DNA of 64,000 nucleotides, taken from the NCBI RefSeq assembly GCF_030678915.1, contig NZ_JAUUTZ010000009.1:62001-126000 (forward strand), in the 5' to 3' direction. A program made the translations under genes and the position numbers. The notes under the pieces were generated by a model, which was given only the letters and a program-made list of their open reading frames with translations, was not told where the DNA came from and did no database searches. The stretch comes from Paracoccus wurundjeri (GTDB taxonomy: Bacteria > Pseudomonadota > Alphaproteobacteria > Rhodobacterales > Rhodobacteraceae). Numbering within the stretch: position 1 is the stretch's first letter; the number at the start of each line of letters is the position of its first letter. This document shows, piece after piece, positions 1 through 9,628 of the stretch.

Positions 1-108
1 GACTGGTGGCGCACGGAGCCGGGGCAGGCGGCATTTATCGCACGGGTCGGCGAGCGCAGGGTATTGTCAGATGGCTGCTTCGCGTATCATCAGAACCCGG
101 GGCAATAA
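1..108 (+). CDS. C-terminal fragment of an unidentified protein
   Basis: Frame 1 is open from the first base to a TAA at 106-108. It encodes 35 residues rich in W, R, F and Y that end in AYHQNPGQ. The composition is protein-like and the reading frame enters from outside the window, so this is probably the last part of a real gene. It cannot be assigned to a family from so short a piece. It converges with the ZIP transporter that ends at 146, leaving only about 37 bases between the two stops. Confidence 0.4.
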   Translation, partial: DWWRTEPGQAAFIARVGERRVLSDGCFAYHQNPGQ

Positions 109-145
109 ATCTTGTTTCCGGCGGCGATGCCGGTTGCCCGGGGGC

Positions 146-928
146 TTAACCCAACCAGACATCAAGGAACAACATGAGGGCAAGGCCGACCGCCAGTCCC
201 GCGGTCGCCTTGTTCTGATGGCCGTTGCGATGGGTTTCGGGGATGATCTCGTGGCTGATGACGTAAAGCATCGCGCCGGCGGCGAAGGCAAGCCCCCAGG
301 GCAGAAGCGGCTCCGACAGGCTGACCACCCCGGCGCCAAGCAGGCCGCCTATTGGTTCGACCAGCCCGGTGAGCGCGGCGATACGCCAGGCGCGCGCCTT
401 GCTGTATCCTTCGCCCAGAAGCGAAACGGCCACGGCCAACCCCTCGGGCGCATTCTGCAAGCCGATCCCGATCGCCAGCGGCAATCCTCCGGACATGCCG
501 CCCGAGCCGAAACCGACGCCGACCGCCAGCCCCTCGGGGAAATTATGGATGGTGATGGCGATGATGAACAGCCAGACCCGGCGCAGCGAATCCGCTGCCG
601 GCCCCTCTCGCCCCGTCCTGAAATGCTCATGCGGAAGACGCTCGTTCAGCAGGGCCACCACACCCATGCCCAGAAGGATCGCGACGCAGACGATCAGGGC
701 GGGGGTCGCGCTGGCCTCGTAACGCGGCTCGGCAGCGTCGAGCGCGGGAATGATGAGCGAAAAGAAGGACGCGGCCAGCATGACCCCGGCCGCGAAGCCA
801 AGCAGAAGATCGCGCGACGCACGGGACGGAACGCCACCGAAAAGCACGGGAAGCGCGCCGACCGCAGTCAGTAAACCGGCGGCGAGGCTGCCAAGAAAGC
901 CAAGTGTCAGAGGAGACAACGAGTCCAC
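146..928 (-). CDS. ZIP-family divalent metal transporter
   Basis: A 260-residue inner-membrane protein of the ZIP family, which moves zinc and related divalent cations into the cytoplasm. Hydrophobic segments run along the whole length. The two signature metal-site helices are clear: HNFPEGLAVG near residue 128 and NAPEGLAVA near residue 158. A third motif, SHEIIPE, lies near residue 225. The His/Asn/Pro/Glu pattern in the first two forms the transport site in this family. It is closest in layout to ZupT/GufA-type bacterial members, whose usual length is 250-270 residues. There is no co-directional neighbour in the window and the gene is divergent from phnC. Metal specificity cannot be read from sequence. 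Confidence 0.85.
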   Translation of the reverse strand: MDSLSPLTLGFLGSLAAGLLTAVGALPVLFGGVPSRASRDLLLGFAAGVMLAASFFSLIIPALDAAEPRYEASATPALIVCVAILLGMGVVALLNERLPHEHFRTGREGPAADSLRRVWLFIIAITIHNFPEGLAVGVGFGSGGMSGGLPLAIGIGLQNAPEGLAVAVSLLGEGYSKARAWRIAALTGLVEPIGGLLGAGVVSLSEPLLPWGLAFAAGAMLYVISHEIIPETHRNGHQNKATAGLAVGLALMLFLDVWLG

Positions 929-1252
929 GATGTTACCTTTTGCTGCCTGGATTCCCGATCATCCGGAAAGGATATCAGGACCACGGTCGCGACCGGCGAG
1001 TGCCGAAATATACCCGGTGATCGGTATCCGAGGCCCTGCGATGTTGCAAGTGTGCTTATCCGGATGGCGGAGACCGCGCGAGTCCCTTGCCATAAGCCAG
1101 AAGTCATATGTGCTTCGTCCACGGAGTTTCGGGCAGTCTGCTGCCGCATTACCGGAATGCAGGCGGCGAAACTTTATAAAATATTTACATGATCGTTGCA
1201 GAACTGTCGGATTCCATCGCTAGCGACGGCCCCAGATAATTGGGGTATTCGG
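929..1252. other. Intergenic region between ZIP transporter and phnC
   Basis: This 324-base divergent spacer holds no convincing gene. An AT-rich stretch around 1165-1192 contains TTATAAAATATTTA and is the likely promoter area for the phn operon. I saw no duplicated CTGTCAT-type Pho box. The remainder looks like ordinary non-coding sequence. Confidence 0.5.
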
Positions 1253-2071
1253 ATGCTGGAAATAAGCGCTCTGACGAAACGGTTCGGAGATCGCACGGCA
1301 GTGGACAAGGCAAGTTTCGTCGTGACCGAACCGGCGATGATCGGGATCATCGGCAGTTCCGGCGCGGGCAAATCCACCATGTTGCGCATGCTTAACCGGC
1401 TGACCGATGCCAGCGAAGGCGCGATCCGCTTTCAGGGGCAGGATATCACTGCACTGACGGGGCGGGCCAGGCGGAAATGGCAATCGCGCTGCGCGATGAT
1501 CTTCCAGCAATTCAATCTGGTTCCACGGATGGATGTGGTGTCGAATGTGCTGCATGGCACGCTGAACCGGCGCTCGACCCTGGCGACGATGTTCAACCTG
1601 TATCCGCGCGAGGATGTCGAGACGGCCATCGAGATCCTCGACCGGCTTGGCGTTGCCGAGCATGCCGCCAAACGCGCCGAGGCGCTTTCGGGCGGGCAGC
1701 AGCAGCGCGTCGCCATCGCGCGGGCATTGATGCAGGACCCGGCGATCATTCTGGCGGATGAGCCGATTGCTTCGCTGGATCCGATGAATGCCCAGATCGT
1801 CATGGATAGGCTGCGCCGCATTCATGACGAGGACGGGCGCATGGTCATCGCCAATCTGCATACGCTGGATACCGCAAGGCGCTATTGCGACCGGATCATC
1901 GGCATGCGTGCCGGGCGGATCGTTTTCGACGGTACGCCCGCGCAACTGACCACCGGAGTCGCGCGCGATATCTATGGCGCGGGGGCGGATTTCTCGGAAA
2001 GCGCAACCTCGACCGCCATCGAGTTGGATGAGGCGGAACGGCCAGCCGCCCGCATGGCCGAACCGGCCTGA
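1253..2071 (+). CDS. phnC: Phosphonate ABC transporter ATP-binding protein
   Basis: A 272-residue cytoplasmic ATPase that powers import of phosphonates or related organophosphorus anions. Walker A is GSSGAGKST at residues 34-42. The ABC signature is [15 protein letters not shown], followed by Walker [13 protein letters not shown]. The start at 1253 ([12 protein letters not shown]) was chosen because it matches the family's N-terminus and has GGGG seven bases upstream. A longer frame from 1196 adds 19 unlikely residues. It heads a four-gene operon with phnD and two phnE permeases. No C-P lyase (phnG-M) genes are in the window, so the cluster may serve uptake of another phosphonate or phosphite substrate used by enzymes elsewhere. 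Confidence 0.92.
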   Translation: MLEISALTKRFGDRTAVDKASFVVTEPAMIGIIGSSGAGKSTMLRMLNRLTDASEGAIRFQGQDITALTGRARRKWQSRCAMIFQQFNLVPRMDVVSNVLHGTLNRRSTLATMFNLYPREDVETAIEILDRLGVAEHAAKRAEALSGGQQQRVAIARALMQDPAIILADEPIASLDPMNAQIVMDRLRRIHDEDGRMVIANLHTLDTARRYCDRIIGMRAGRIVFDGTPAQLTTGVARDIYGAGADFSESATSTAIELDEAERPAARMAEPA

Positions 2072-2118
2072 CAATTTTCCCGCAGTTCCCGACCGGAACG
2101 AATAATCTGGAGATGACG

Positions 2119-3027
2119 ATGACCAAGACCCTTTCGCTGGCTTTCATTCTTGGCGCGGCCTTGATGCCGGCGGCCCATGCGCAGGAGATTAACGAGTTCA
2201 ATATCGGTATTCTGGGCGGCGAGAACGCGCAGGATCGCATGAACAGCTATGCCTGCATGCAGGATTATACCGAGGAAGCCCTTGGCGTGCCCGTCAAGCT
2301 GTTCGCTCCCGCCGATTACAACGGTGTCATTCAGGGCTTATTGGGCGGTACGCTTGACATGGCCTGGCTGGGCGCTTCGGCCTATGCGGCCGTCTATCTG
2401 GACGATCCCGAGGCGGTCGAGCCGGTTCTGGTCAAGATCAACGCGGATGGCAGCCATGCCTATCACTCCATCGGTTTTGCCCTGAAAGACAGCGGGATCA
2501 CCTCGCTGGAAGACATGAAGGGCAAGAGTTTCGGTTTCGGCGATCCCAACTCGACCTCCGGCTATCTGATCCCTTCGGTCGAGATTCCGCAGGAAACCGG
2601 CGCATCGATGGAATCGGGTGACTATTTCGGCGAGGTAAAGTTCACCGGCGGGCATGAACAGACCATCGTGGCGGTTGCGAATGGCGATGTGGATGGCGGC
2701 GTCAGCTGGGCCGATGGTCAGGGCGAGTGGGAAGACGGCTACAACTCGGGCGCATTGCGCAAGGCGGTGGATGCCGGGCTTGTCGATATGACTCAGCTTG
2801 TCGAGATCTGGAAATCCAAGCCCATCCCGGAAGGCCCGGTCGTGCTGCGCAAGGCTTTGCCCGATGACGTGAAGGCGAAGATGACCGAACTGGTGGACAA
2901 TCTTTACGAAAACGACCCCGATTGCGCCTATGGGGTTTTCGCGGGGGAAACCCTGGGCGCACAGCCGATCACCCATGACGCCTATGAATCGGTGATCGAG
3001 GCCCGCAAGGCCGAAATCGGCGGCTGA
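2119..3027 (+). CDS. phnD: Phosphonate ABC transporter periplasmic binding protein
   Basis: A secreted substrate-binding protein of about 302 residues. It has a signal peptide of hydrophobic residues ending in PAAHAQ. The body matches the PhnD/PtxB family, with conserved stretches such as LDMAWLGASAY (the ligand-contact segment) and GFGDPNSTSGYL. The ATG at 2119 is preferred over the one at 2113 because CTGGAG at 2107-2112 is then six bases upstream. It lies between phnC and phnE1 in one operon. Exact ligand (2-aminoethylphosphonate, methylphosphonate or phosphite) is not decided by the sequence. Confidence 0.92.
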   Translation: MTKTLSLAFILGAALMPAAHAQEINEFNIGILGGENAQDRMNSYACMQDYTEEALGVPVKLFAPADYNGVIQGLLGGTLDMAWLGASAYAAVYLDDPEAVEPVLVKINADGSHAYHSIGFALKDSGITSLEDMKGKSFGFGDPNSTSGYLIPSVEIPQETGASMESGDYFGEVKFTGGHEQTIVAVANGDVDGGVSWADGQGEWEDGYNSGALRKAVDAGLVDMTQLVEIWKSKPIPEGPVVLRKALPDDVKAKMTELVDNLYENDPDCAYGVFAGETLGAQPITHDAYESVIEARKAEIGG

Positions 3028-3086
3028 TCCCTGATCCATCCGGAGGGCGACACTCTGTCGCCCTCATCCCTGTCCGGACCTGCTTC

Positions 3087-3953
3087 ATGACCGATATCTC
3101 CAACCCGTCCCATCTGCGTCAGATGCAATCAGCCTATCTGGATCAGGCGCGCCGCCGCCGGCTTTATGGGGCACTGACGCTGATCATCTTCCTGCTGCTT
3201 TTGCTGCCCGGCTTCCATCTGGCGGATTCCCGGAATGCGGGCGGTTTCTGGAACGGAATCGGGCATGTCTTCGATTATCCGGCGGCGGTCCTGTCCGAGG
3301 CCTGGGCGAAGCGTCAGGAACTGCCCGGACATCTGGTCAAATTCTTTCCGGCATTGGTGGAAACCATCAATATCGCTGCCATCTCGACGCTGATCGGATC
3401 GATCGGCGGGATGCTTTTCGCCTTTCTGTCGGTGCGCGGGCTGGCCTGCTGGCCGCGGCTTGTGCCGCTGTTCCGTCGCATGATGGATATCATGCGCGCC
3501 ATCCCCGAGATCGTCGTCGCGCTTGTCCTGATCTTCGTACTGGGCGGCGGGCCGGTTCCCGCCATGATCGCAATCACCCTGCATTCCATTGGCGCATTGG
3601 GCAAGCTTTTCTCAGAGGTGGCGGAAAACGCAGATCCGAAGCCTGTCGAGGGACTGGCCTCGACCGGGGCAAGCTGGTCGCAACGGATGTTGCTGGGGGT
3701 GCTGCCCCAGGTCGCGCCGAATTTCCTCAGCTATGCGCTGCTGCGCTTCGAGATCAATATCCGCGCCTCGGCAATCCTTGGCTTCGTGGGCGCGGGTGGA
3801 ATCGGGTACGAGCTGAAAAACGCCATGTCATGGGGGCAGGGAAAATTCGACGCCGCCGCCGCGATCTTCATCCTGCTCTTCGGCACCATCGTGCTGTTCG
3901 ATCAGCTTTCCAGCAGCTATCGCAACCGTCTGGTCAAGGGGGACTGGCAATGA
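3087..3953 (+). CDS. phnE: Phosphonate ABC transporter permease, first copy
   Basis: A 288-residue inner-membrane permease. An N-terminal transmembrane segment at about residues 25-45 is followed by a periplasmic stretch and a binding-protein-dependent transport permease domain. The coupling-loop region reads EVAENADPKPVEGLASTGA, matching the EAA motif of PhnE proteins. Its stop overlaps the start of the second permease by four bases, so the two are probably co-translated and form a heterodimeric membrane channel energised by PhnC. Confidence 0.9.
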   Translation: MTDISNPSHLRQMQSAYLDQARRRRLYGALTLIIFLLLLLPGFHLADSRNAGGFWNGIGHVFDYPAAVLSEAWAKRQELPGHLVKFFPALVETINIAAISTLIGSIGGMLFAFLSVRGLACWPRLVPLFRRMMDIMRAIPEIVVALVLIFVLGGGPVPAMIAITLHSIGALGKLFSEVAENADPKPVEGLASTGASWSQRMLLGVLPQVAPNFLSYALLRFEINIRASAILGFVGAGGIGYELKNAMSWGQGKFDAAAAIFILLFGTIVLFDQLSSSYRNRLVKGDWQ

Positions 3954-5269
3954 CCGCCGCCACGCTGGCCATGATGAAGGACGCGGCAGCGACCCGTCTT
4001 TCCCGCAAAAGAACGGCGGCCTACGCGGTCATGGCACTGATCGGGCTGTATCTGGCCTATGTCTTCTTCGCCTTTGACATTCCCGGTCTGGCGCAGCGGG
4101 CAAGGATGGATAATGCGGTCACGCTGTTGTCGGACAGCTGGTCCTACAAGACGCATGTGACCCGCGATCATCGCAGCGGCGCGATTTCTTATGCCATCGA
4201 GGGGCAGCGGAAGGGGGCCTATCCCGAAGGCGAGCGGCCCGAATGGGTCAGCGGCGATGGCGACGCCGTGACTGTCGAGCTGAAAAACGGCCATTCGCTG
4301 CGGCTGCTGCCGGGCAATGTCACGGAATATCGCTATCCGGGAACCGATCCCGTCACCATCCGGCTGATGGATGACGAGTTGGTCGTGGATGTGATCGGAC
4401 CCGCGCCTGACTGGATCACGCTGAACCCGCGCCGTGTGGGCATCACGACCGAGGGCGGGCGCGTGACCATAACCCGCTCGAAAACAGAGGTTTTCCGATA
4501 TTTTCCGGGATGGGAGCTGTTCTTCTTCACGCTGGACAGCCCCTATCACGGCCACGGTCCGCTTGATATCCTGTTCGGGGAACGTATCGACCCGGACCGC
4601 CCGAATATCGCCGGGGCATGGCATGATTTCTGGTATAATCCGATGTGGCTGCACGCCAAGGTCGCATGGGCGATCTTTGAAACCATGCTGATGGCGTTTC
4701 TGGGCACGTTCGGCGCGGCCATCATCGCACTGCCGCTGGCGTTTCTTGCGGCAAAGCGGTTCGCGCCGCTGATGGCGGTCCGTTTCGGGATGCGGCGGAT
4801 TTTCGATTTCATCCGGGGCGTCGACGGGCTGATCTGGACGGTGGTGCTGTCGCGCGCCTTTGGCCCGGGACCCATGACCGGGGCACTGGCGATCCTGCTG
4901 ACCGATACCGGCACATTCGGCAAGACCTTCTCGGAGGCGCTTGAAAATGTCGATGACAAACAGATCGAGGGCATTGCCTCGACCGGCGCGAACCCGGTGC
5001 AGCGCTATCGTTTCGGCGTTCTGCCGCAGGTGACGCCGGTCCTGCTCAGTCAGATTCTGTATCTGTTCGAATCGAATACCCGAAGCGCGACCATCATCGG
5101 CGCGATCACCGGTGGCGGCATCGGATTGCTGCTGACACAGGCGCTTCAGACCCAGCAAGACTGGGAAGAGGTCAGCTATTATATCGTGCTGGTGGTGCTG
5201 ATTGTGATGGCGATGGACTGGTTCTCGGGCTGGCTTCGCGCCCGGCTGATCGGCGGGCGGGCTGGGTAA
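3950..5269 (+). CDS. phnE: Phosphonate ABC transporter permease, second copy with large insert
   Basis: A 439-residue permease. ATG at 3950 overlaps the previous TGA (ATGA). The N-terminal transmembrane helix (about residues 24-43) is followed by roughly 190 hydrophilic residues (about 50-235), and then by the permease core with the coupling motif EALENVDDKQIEGIASTGA. Typical PhnE proteins are 260-290 residues, so the extra segment, which should lie in the periplasm, is notable. Enlarged second PhnE subunits are known from some alphaproteobacterial phosphonate transporters. The extra domain has no function I recognise. Confidence 0.9.
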   Translation: MTAATLAMMKDAAATRLSRKRTAAYAVMALIGLYLAYVFFAFDIPGLAQRARMDNAVTLLSDSWSYKTHVTRDHRSGAISYAIEGQRKGAYPEGERPEWVSGDGDAVTVELKNGHSLRLLPGNVTEYRYPGTDPVTIRLMDDELVVDVIGPAPDWITLNPRRVGITTEGGRVTITRSKTEVFRYFPGWELFFFTLDSPYHGHGPLDILFGERIDPDRPNIAGAWHDFWYNPMWLHAKVAWAIFETMLMAFLGTFGAAIIALPLAFLAAKRFAPLMAVRFGMRRIFDFIRGVDGLIWTVVLSRAFGPGPMTGALAILLTDTGTFGKTFSEALENVDDKQIEGIASTGANPVQRYRFGVLPQVTPVLLSQILYLFESNTRSATIIGAITGGGIGLLLTQALQTQQDWEEVSYYIVLVVLIVMAMDWFSGWLRARLIGGRAG

Positions 5270-5469
5270 CGCTTCCGCGCGCCCAAAGCAGAGCATGCAG
5301 GCAAACCGCCGCCGTCATATCTGTGCCGGCAATCAGGGGTTGCCGCAACTGCGTGTCTTTCTTTCCCTTCCAAATCCCGGGGGAGCCGCGTGAACCGCAG
5401 GACGGGGCAGCGCCCGCCGGCCATCGCGGGACGCATAACAATGGCCTTTCCAGTTCAGCAAGACGGGCT

Positions 5470-7113
5470 TTAGACCAGCCGCCCCTCATCCATCGCGGCG
5501 CGGACGAACCCTGCGAATAGCGGCGCGGGCTCGAAGGGCTTGGACTTCAGTTCCGGATGCGACTGCACGCCGATGAACCACGGGTGATCGGGATATTCGA
5601 TCACTTCCGGCAGTTTGCCATCGGGCGACATGCCCGAAAAGACCAGCCCGACCTTTTCCAGCGCATCCCGATAGGTCGCATCGACCTCGTAGCGGTGACG
5701 ATGACGGTCCTCGATTTCCAACGCGCCGTCATAAGCCTCGGACACCTTCGAACCGGGGGTCAGCACGGCGGTATAGGCGCCCAGGCGCATCGTGCCGCCC
5801 TTGTCGTCGGTCAGTTTGCGCTGCACCTTGTAATTGCCCTGCACCCATTCCTTCAGATGATAGACAACCGGGGTGAACCGCGTCTCGCCCGCCTCGTGAT
5901 CGAATTCCTCGGAACCCGCGCCGGGCATTCCGGCAAGGTTCCGGGCCGCCTCGATCACCGCCATCTGCATGCCCAGACAAATGCCCAGATAAGGCACTTT
6001 CTTTTCGCGGGCATAACGGGCCGCGGCGATCATGCCTTCGGTTCCGCGCTCGCCGAAACCGCCCGGCACGACGATGCCGTGATAACCGTCCAGCAGCGTG
6101 ACCCCATCGCCTTCCAGCTTCTCGCTGTCGACCCAGTCGGCCTGAACCCGGACCCGGTTCGCCATGCCGCCATGGGTCAAGGCCTCGGCAATGGATTTAT
6201 AGGCATCCTCAAGCTGCGTATATTTTCCGACCACGGCAATCCGGACCTGTCCTTCGGCATGCTCCAGCCGGTCCATCACATCTTCCCAGCGGGCCAGATC
6301 GGGCCGCGGGGCCGGGCTGATCCGGAATGCGTCCAGAACCGCACGGTCAAGACCGGCACGGTGATAGGCCAGCGGCGCGTCATAGATCGAACTGAGATCA
6401 TAGGCGGGTATGACCGCATCCGGCCGGACATTACAGAACAGTGCGATTTTGGCGCGTTCCTTTTCGGGAATGGGCTGTTCCGAGCGGCAGACCAGCACAT
6501 CCGGCGCGATGCCGATCGAGCGAAGTTCCTTGACGCTGTGCTGGGTGGGCTTGGTCTTCAGCTCACCCGAGGCCGCAAGCCATGGCAGCAGCGTCAGATG
6601 CATGAAAATGCATTGCCCACGCGGCCGGTCCTGACTGAACTGGCGGATGGCCTCGAAGAAGGGCAGGCCCTCGATATCGCCGACAGTGCCGCCGATCTCG
6701 CAGAGCATGAAATCGACCTCATCTTCGCCTATGGCAAGGAAATCTTTGATTTCATTGGTAACGTGGGGGATGACCTGAATGGTTTTTCCCAGATATTCGC
6801 CCCGGCGCTCTTTCTCCAGCACGTTGGAATAGATGCGTCCCGAACTGACGGAATCGGTGCGCCGCGCGGAAACGCCCGTGAAGCGTTCGTAATGGCCCAG
6901 ATCCAGATCCGTTTCCGCGCCGTCATCGGTGACGAAGACTTCGCCATGCTCGAACGGTGACATGGTGCCGGGATCGACATTCAGATAGGGATCCAGTTTG
7001 CGAAGCCTGACGGTAAAGCCGCGCGCCTGCAACAGAGCGCCAAGCGCCGCGGATGCCAATCCCTTTCCAAGGGACGAAACCACGCCGCCAGTGATAAAAA
7101 TATAACGCGCCAT
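5470..7113 (-). CDS. pyrG: CTP synthase (glutamine-hydrolysing)
   Basis: A 547-residue cytoplasmic enzyme that aminates UTP to CTP using glutamine and ATP, the last step of pyrimidine nucleotide synthesis. The N-terminal synthase domain begins [18 protein letters not shown]. The C-terminal class I glutamine amidotransferase domain carries the nucleophile Cys in GICLGMQ and the His/Glu pair in [12 protein letters not shown]. Length matches the family (about 540-550). Downstream of secG in the same direction, but separated by 150 bases. SecG-PyrG adjacency is common in alphaproteobacteria. Confidence 0.98.
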   Translation of the reverse strand: MARYIFITGGVVSSLGKGLASAALGALLQARGFTVRLRKLDPYLNVDPGTMSPFEHGEVFVTDDGAETDLDLGHYERFTGVSARRTDSVSSGRIYSNVLEKERRGEYLGKTIQVIPHVTNEIKDFLAIGEDEVDFMLCEIGGTVGDIEGLPFFEAIRQFSQDRPRGQCIFMHLTLLPWLAASGELKTKPTQHSVKELRSIGIAPDVLVCRSEQPIPEKERAKIALFCNVRPDAVIPAYDLSSIYDAPLAYHRAGLDRAVLDAFRISPAPRPDLARWEDVMDRLEHAEGQVRIAVVGKYTQLEDAYKSIAEALTHGGMANRVRVQADWVDSEKLEGDGVTLLDGYHGIVVPGGFGERGTEGMIAAARYAREKKVPYLGICLGMQMAVIEAARNLAGMPGAGSEEFDHEAGETRFTPVVYHLKEWVQGNYKVQRKLTDDKGGTMRLGAYTAVLTPGSKVSEAYDGALEIEDRHRHRYEVDATYRDALEKVGLVFSGMSPDGKLPEVIEYPDHPWFIGVQSHPELKSKPFEPAPLFAGFVRAAMDEGRLV

Positions 7114-7265
7114 GGAGCCCCCGTGATGATAAAATTCGGCGATTTTGCGGGCCGTGGAACAGCCTGCATCACGGGACTTAAGTTATAACCGATTCGTCCC
7201 GTGGCCGCAATGGACCGCAAGTTGATGTAGGGAAAATTACTTATTCCCCTATGTCTTGTATGTCG

Positions 7266-7859
7266 TTAATTCGCCGGTTGCTGTTGTTCCGGCGCAGCGG
7301 GTTCTGCGTTTTCCGCTGCGGGCTCAGATGCAGCTTCCGGCGCGGCACTCTCTGCGGCGGGCGGCGTTTCCACTTCGCTTGCGGCAGGCGCTTCCACATC
7401 AGCGGCCGGAGCTTCGGGCGCTGCCGCCTCGGGTGCTGCGGCGTCTGGTGCTGCCTGGCCATCATCCGCTGCCGGTGCGGTGCTGCTGCCTGCTGGCGCA
7501 TCGGGTGCCGGAGGCGTCAACGGGTCACCGCCGGTCGAGGGCGGGGGCGTGTATTCCGGCAATGCGGGCATGGTCGAGCCCTGCCGTGATTCGGGCACGC
7601 CGATCTGATCCATGATCGAACTGTTCGAGACGCTCCGCGCCGCGATGATCGTCAGGCCGATCGAGGTCGCGAACAGGGCGATGCCCAGCGCCCAGGTGAA
7701 TCGCGTCATCCAGTTCGCGGCCTGGCGTCCCGACATCACGCCGCCACCGCCGCCGCCGCTGCCCATTCCAAGCCCGCCCCCTTCAGAGCGTTGCAGAAGC
7801 ACGACCCCGGTCAGCAGGACTGCCAGGATCAGGTGAACGGTCAGCACGACGTTTTCCAC
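7266..7859 (-). CDS. secG: Preprotein translocase subunit SecG with long acidic Ala/Pro tail
   Basis: SecG is a small subunit of the SecYEG protein export channel. Residues 1-75 hold the family core: two transmembrane segments around a glycine-rich cytoplasmic loop (RSEGGGLGMGSGGG). The remaining ~120 residues are a low-complexity tail of Ala, Pro and Glu (repeated EAAAPEA-like units), much longer than the 75-110 residues of standard SecG. Such tails occur in other Rhodobacteraceae. The tail is probably disordered. The gene is divergent from cobQ with only about 70 bases between the starts. Confidence 0.93.
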   Translation of the reverse strand: MENVVLTVHLILAVLLTGVVLLQRSEGGGLGMGSGGGGGGVMSGRQAANWMTRFTWALGIALFATSIGLTIIAARSVSNSSIMDQIGVPESRQGSTMPALPEYTPPPSTGGDPLTPPAPDAPAGSSTAPAADDGQAAPDAAAPEAAAPEAPAADVEAPAASEVETPPAAESAAPEAASEPAAENAEPAAPEQQQPAN

Positions 7860-7930
7860 AGAATTCGGCCTTTCATTTGCGGACGGGCCTATCTAGTCAT
7901 CCATGCAGATGAAGGCAAGCGGAGTGTCTC

Positions 7931-9376
7931 ATGCCCGCCACAAAACCCCGCGCGGTGATGATTCAGGGCACCGGCTCGAATATCGGCAAGTCGCTTCTGG
8001 TCGCGGGCCTGTGCCGTGCGGCGCTGCGGCGGGGGCTGAAGGTCGCGCCCTTCAAGCCGCAGAACATGTCGAATAACGCCGCCGTCACTGTCGATGGGGG
8101 CGAGATCGGCCGCGCGCAGGCCCTGCAGGCCCGTGCCTGCGGGCTGGAGCCGGTCACCGATATGAATCCGGTGCTGCTGAAACCCGAAACCGATACCGGC
8201 GCGCAGGTGATCCTGCACGGCCGCGCCATCGCAAGGGCCGAGGCACGGGATTACGCCGCGCTGAGGCCCCGGCTGATGCAGGGCGTGCTGGACAGTTTCG
8301 CGCGGTTGCGTACCGCATATGATCTTGTGATCGTCGAGGGGGCGGGCAGTCCGGCCGAGATCAACCTGCGCCCGCGCGATATCGCCAATATGGGCTTCGC
8401 GCGGGCGGCGGCTGTGCCGGTGGTGCTGGCCGGAGATATCGACCGGGGCGGGGTGATCGCGCAGATCGTGGGTACGCAGGCAGTGATTGATCCGGTGGAT
8501 GCCGCCCTGATCCGCGGCTTCCTTGTCAACAAGTTCCGCGGCGATCCGTGCCTGTTCGACGACGGCTATCGCGAGATCGAGCGCCGCACCGGCTGGCGCG
8601 GTTTCGGCGTGCTGCCCTGGTTCGCGGCGGCGCATCGCCTGCCTGCCGAAGATGCCGTCGATCTGCGGGTACCGGGGGGCGAGGGGCTGCATGTCGTTTG
8701 CCTTACCCTCTCGCGCATCGCGAATTTCGATGATCTCGATCCGCTGGCCGCCGAGCCGGGGGTCCGGCTGACCATGCTGGGGCCGGGACGTGCAATTCCC
8801 GGGGATGCCGATCTGGTGATCCTGCCGGGCACGAAATCCACGCTTGGCGATCTGGCATTCCTGCGCGCCCAGGGCTGGGATATCGATCTTGTCGCGCATG
8901 TCCGGCGCGGCGGGCATGTGCTTGGCATCTGCGGCGGCTATCAGATGCTGGGCCGGGTGATCCGCGATCCCGGCGGTTCCGACGGGATGGCGGGCGAGGT
9001 CGAGGGGCTGGGCCTTCTGGATGTCGAAACCACAATGTCCGCGGCCAAACGCACGATTCGCGCCACCGGCACTGCGCTTGGCAAGCCGGTGACGGGCTAC
9101 GAGATCCATATGGGCCGGACCTTCGGCCCCGACTGCGCGCGCCCCTTCGCACAGATCCCCGGCCCCGACGGAGCGATCAGCCGCGACGGAAGGATCCAGG
9201 GCAGCTATCTGCACGGGCTCTTTGCCGATGACCGGTTTCGCGCCGGTTTTCTTGCGCGTCTCGGCGTGGCCTCGCAACCCGGATATGAGGCTGGTGTGGA
9301 AGAGACATTGGACGGTCTTGCACGGCATCTCGAAGCGCATCTGGATATATCCGCGCTTCTGGCTCTTGCGGATTGA
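7931..9376 (+). CDS. cobQ: Adenosylcobyric acid synthase (glutamine-hydrolysing)
   Basis: A 481-residue enzyme of cobalamin biosynthesis that amidates adenosylcobyrinate a,c-diamide at four side chains. The N-terminal ATP-binding part starts with [16 protein letters not shown] (about residues 12-27), followed by the typical [11 protein letters not shown]. The C-terminal glutamine amidotransferase part has the Cys in [10 protein letters not shown] and the catalytic His in QGSYLHGLF. Full length for the family. It stands alone, with no other cob genes in the window and no cobalamin riboswitch visible in the 70-base leader. Confidence 0.96.
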   Translation: MPATKPRAVMIQGTGSNIGKSLLVAGLCRAALRRGLKVAPFKPQNMSNNAAVTVDGGEIGRAQALQARACGLEPVTDMNPVLLKPETDTGAQVILHGRAIARAEARDYAALRPRLMQGVLDSFARLRTAYDLVIVEGAGSPAEINLRPRDIANMGFARAAAVPVVLAGDIDRGGVIAQIVGTQAVIDPVDAALIRGFLVNKFRGDPCLFDDGYREIERRTGWRGFGVLPWFAAAHRLPAEDAVDLRVPGGEGLHVVCLTLSRIANFDDLDPLAAEPGVRLTMLGPGRAIPGDADLVILPGTKSTLGDLAFLRAQGWDIDLVAHVRRGGHVLGICGGYQMLGRVIRDPGGSDGMAGEVEGLGLLDVETTMSAAKRTIRATGTALGKPVTGYEIHMGRTFGPDCARPFAQIPGPDGAISRDGRIQGSYLHGLFADDRFRAGFLARLGVASQPGYEAGVEETLDGLARHLEAHLDISALLALAD

Positions 9377-9475
9377 AACCGCTCTGCGCCGGGTATCGAC
9401 GCTGCTGCCGCTCTCTGGCGCAGTTTTCGGGATTTTTTCCCGAGCCTGATGATCCCCGTGGTGATTTTGGGCGGT

Positions 9476-9527
9476 CCTTCTTCTTTGTCGAAATACCTTC
9501 GGGGGTCCGGGGGCAGACAGCCCCCGG
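9476..9527 (+). repeat. Dispersed intergenic repeat, copy 1
   Basis: The sequence begins CCTTCTTCTTTGTCGAAATA and continues with ACCTTCGGGGG, then a hairpin with arms CCGGGGGC (9507-9514) and GCCCCCGG (9520-9527). Two similar elements lie at 10593-10656 (reversed) and 19283-19336, always between genes. The pyrimidine-rich core followed by AAATACC and a GC hairpin is shared by all three. Confidence 0.7.
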
Positions 9528-9628
9528 CATTCGCGGGACGCCCCGGCATTCGCGTGACGCAATGACGATCTTGCCGGCGAATTTGCACAGGCTCTTGTCT
9601 GGACGACGGATCGCGCTCAGGTTAGGGC

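Noticed and set aside
929-1252. Pho box for the phn operon
   Set aside because: I looked for two CTGTCAT-like direct repeats and did not find them, so phosphate control is not claimed.
5355-5435. Possible fourth copy of the CTTCTTCTTTG repeat after pyrG
   Set aside because: It has a similar pyrimidine tract and a GGGGGAG stretch, but the core AAATACC is not intact and no hairpin of matching form follows.
7860-7930. Cobalamin riboswitch before cobQ
   Set aside because: The 70-base leader is too short and lacks the B12-box pattern.
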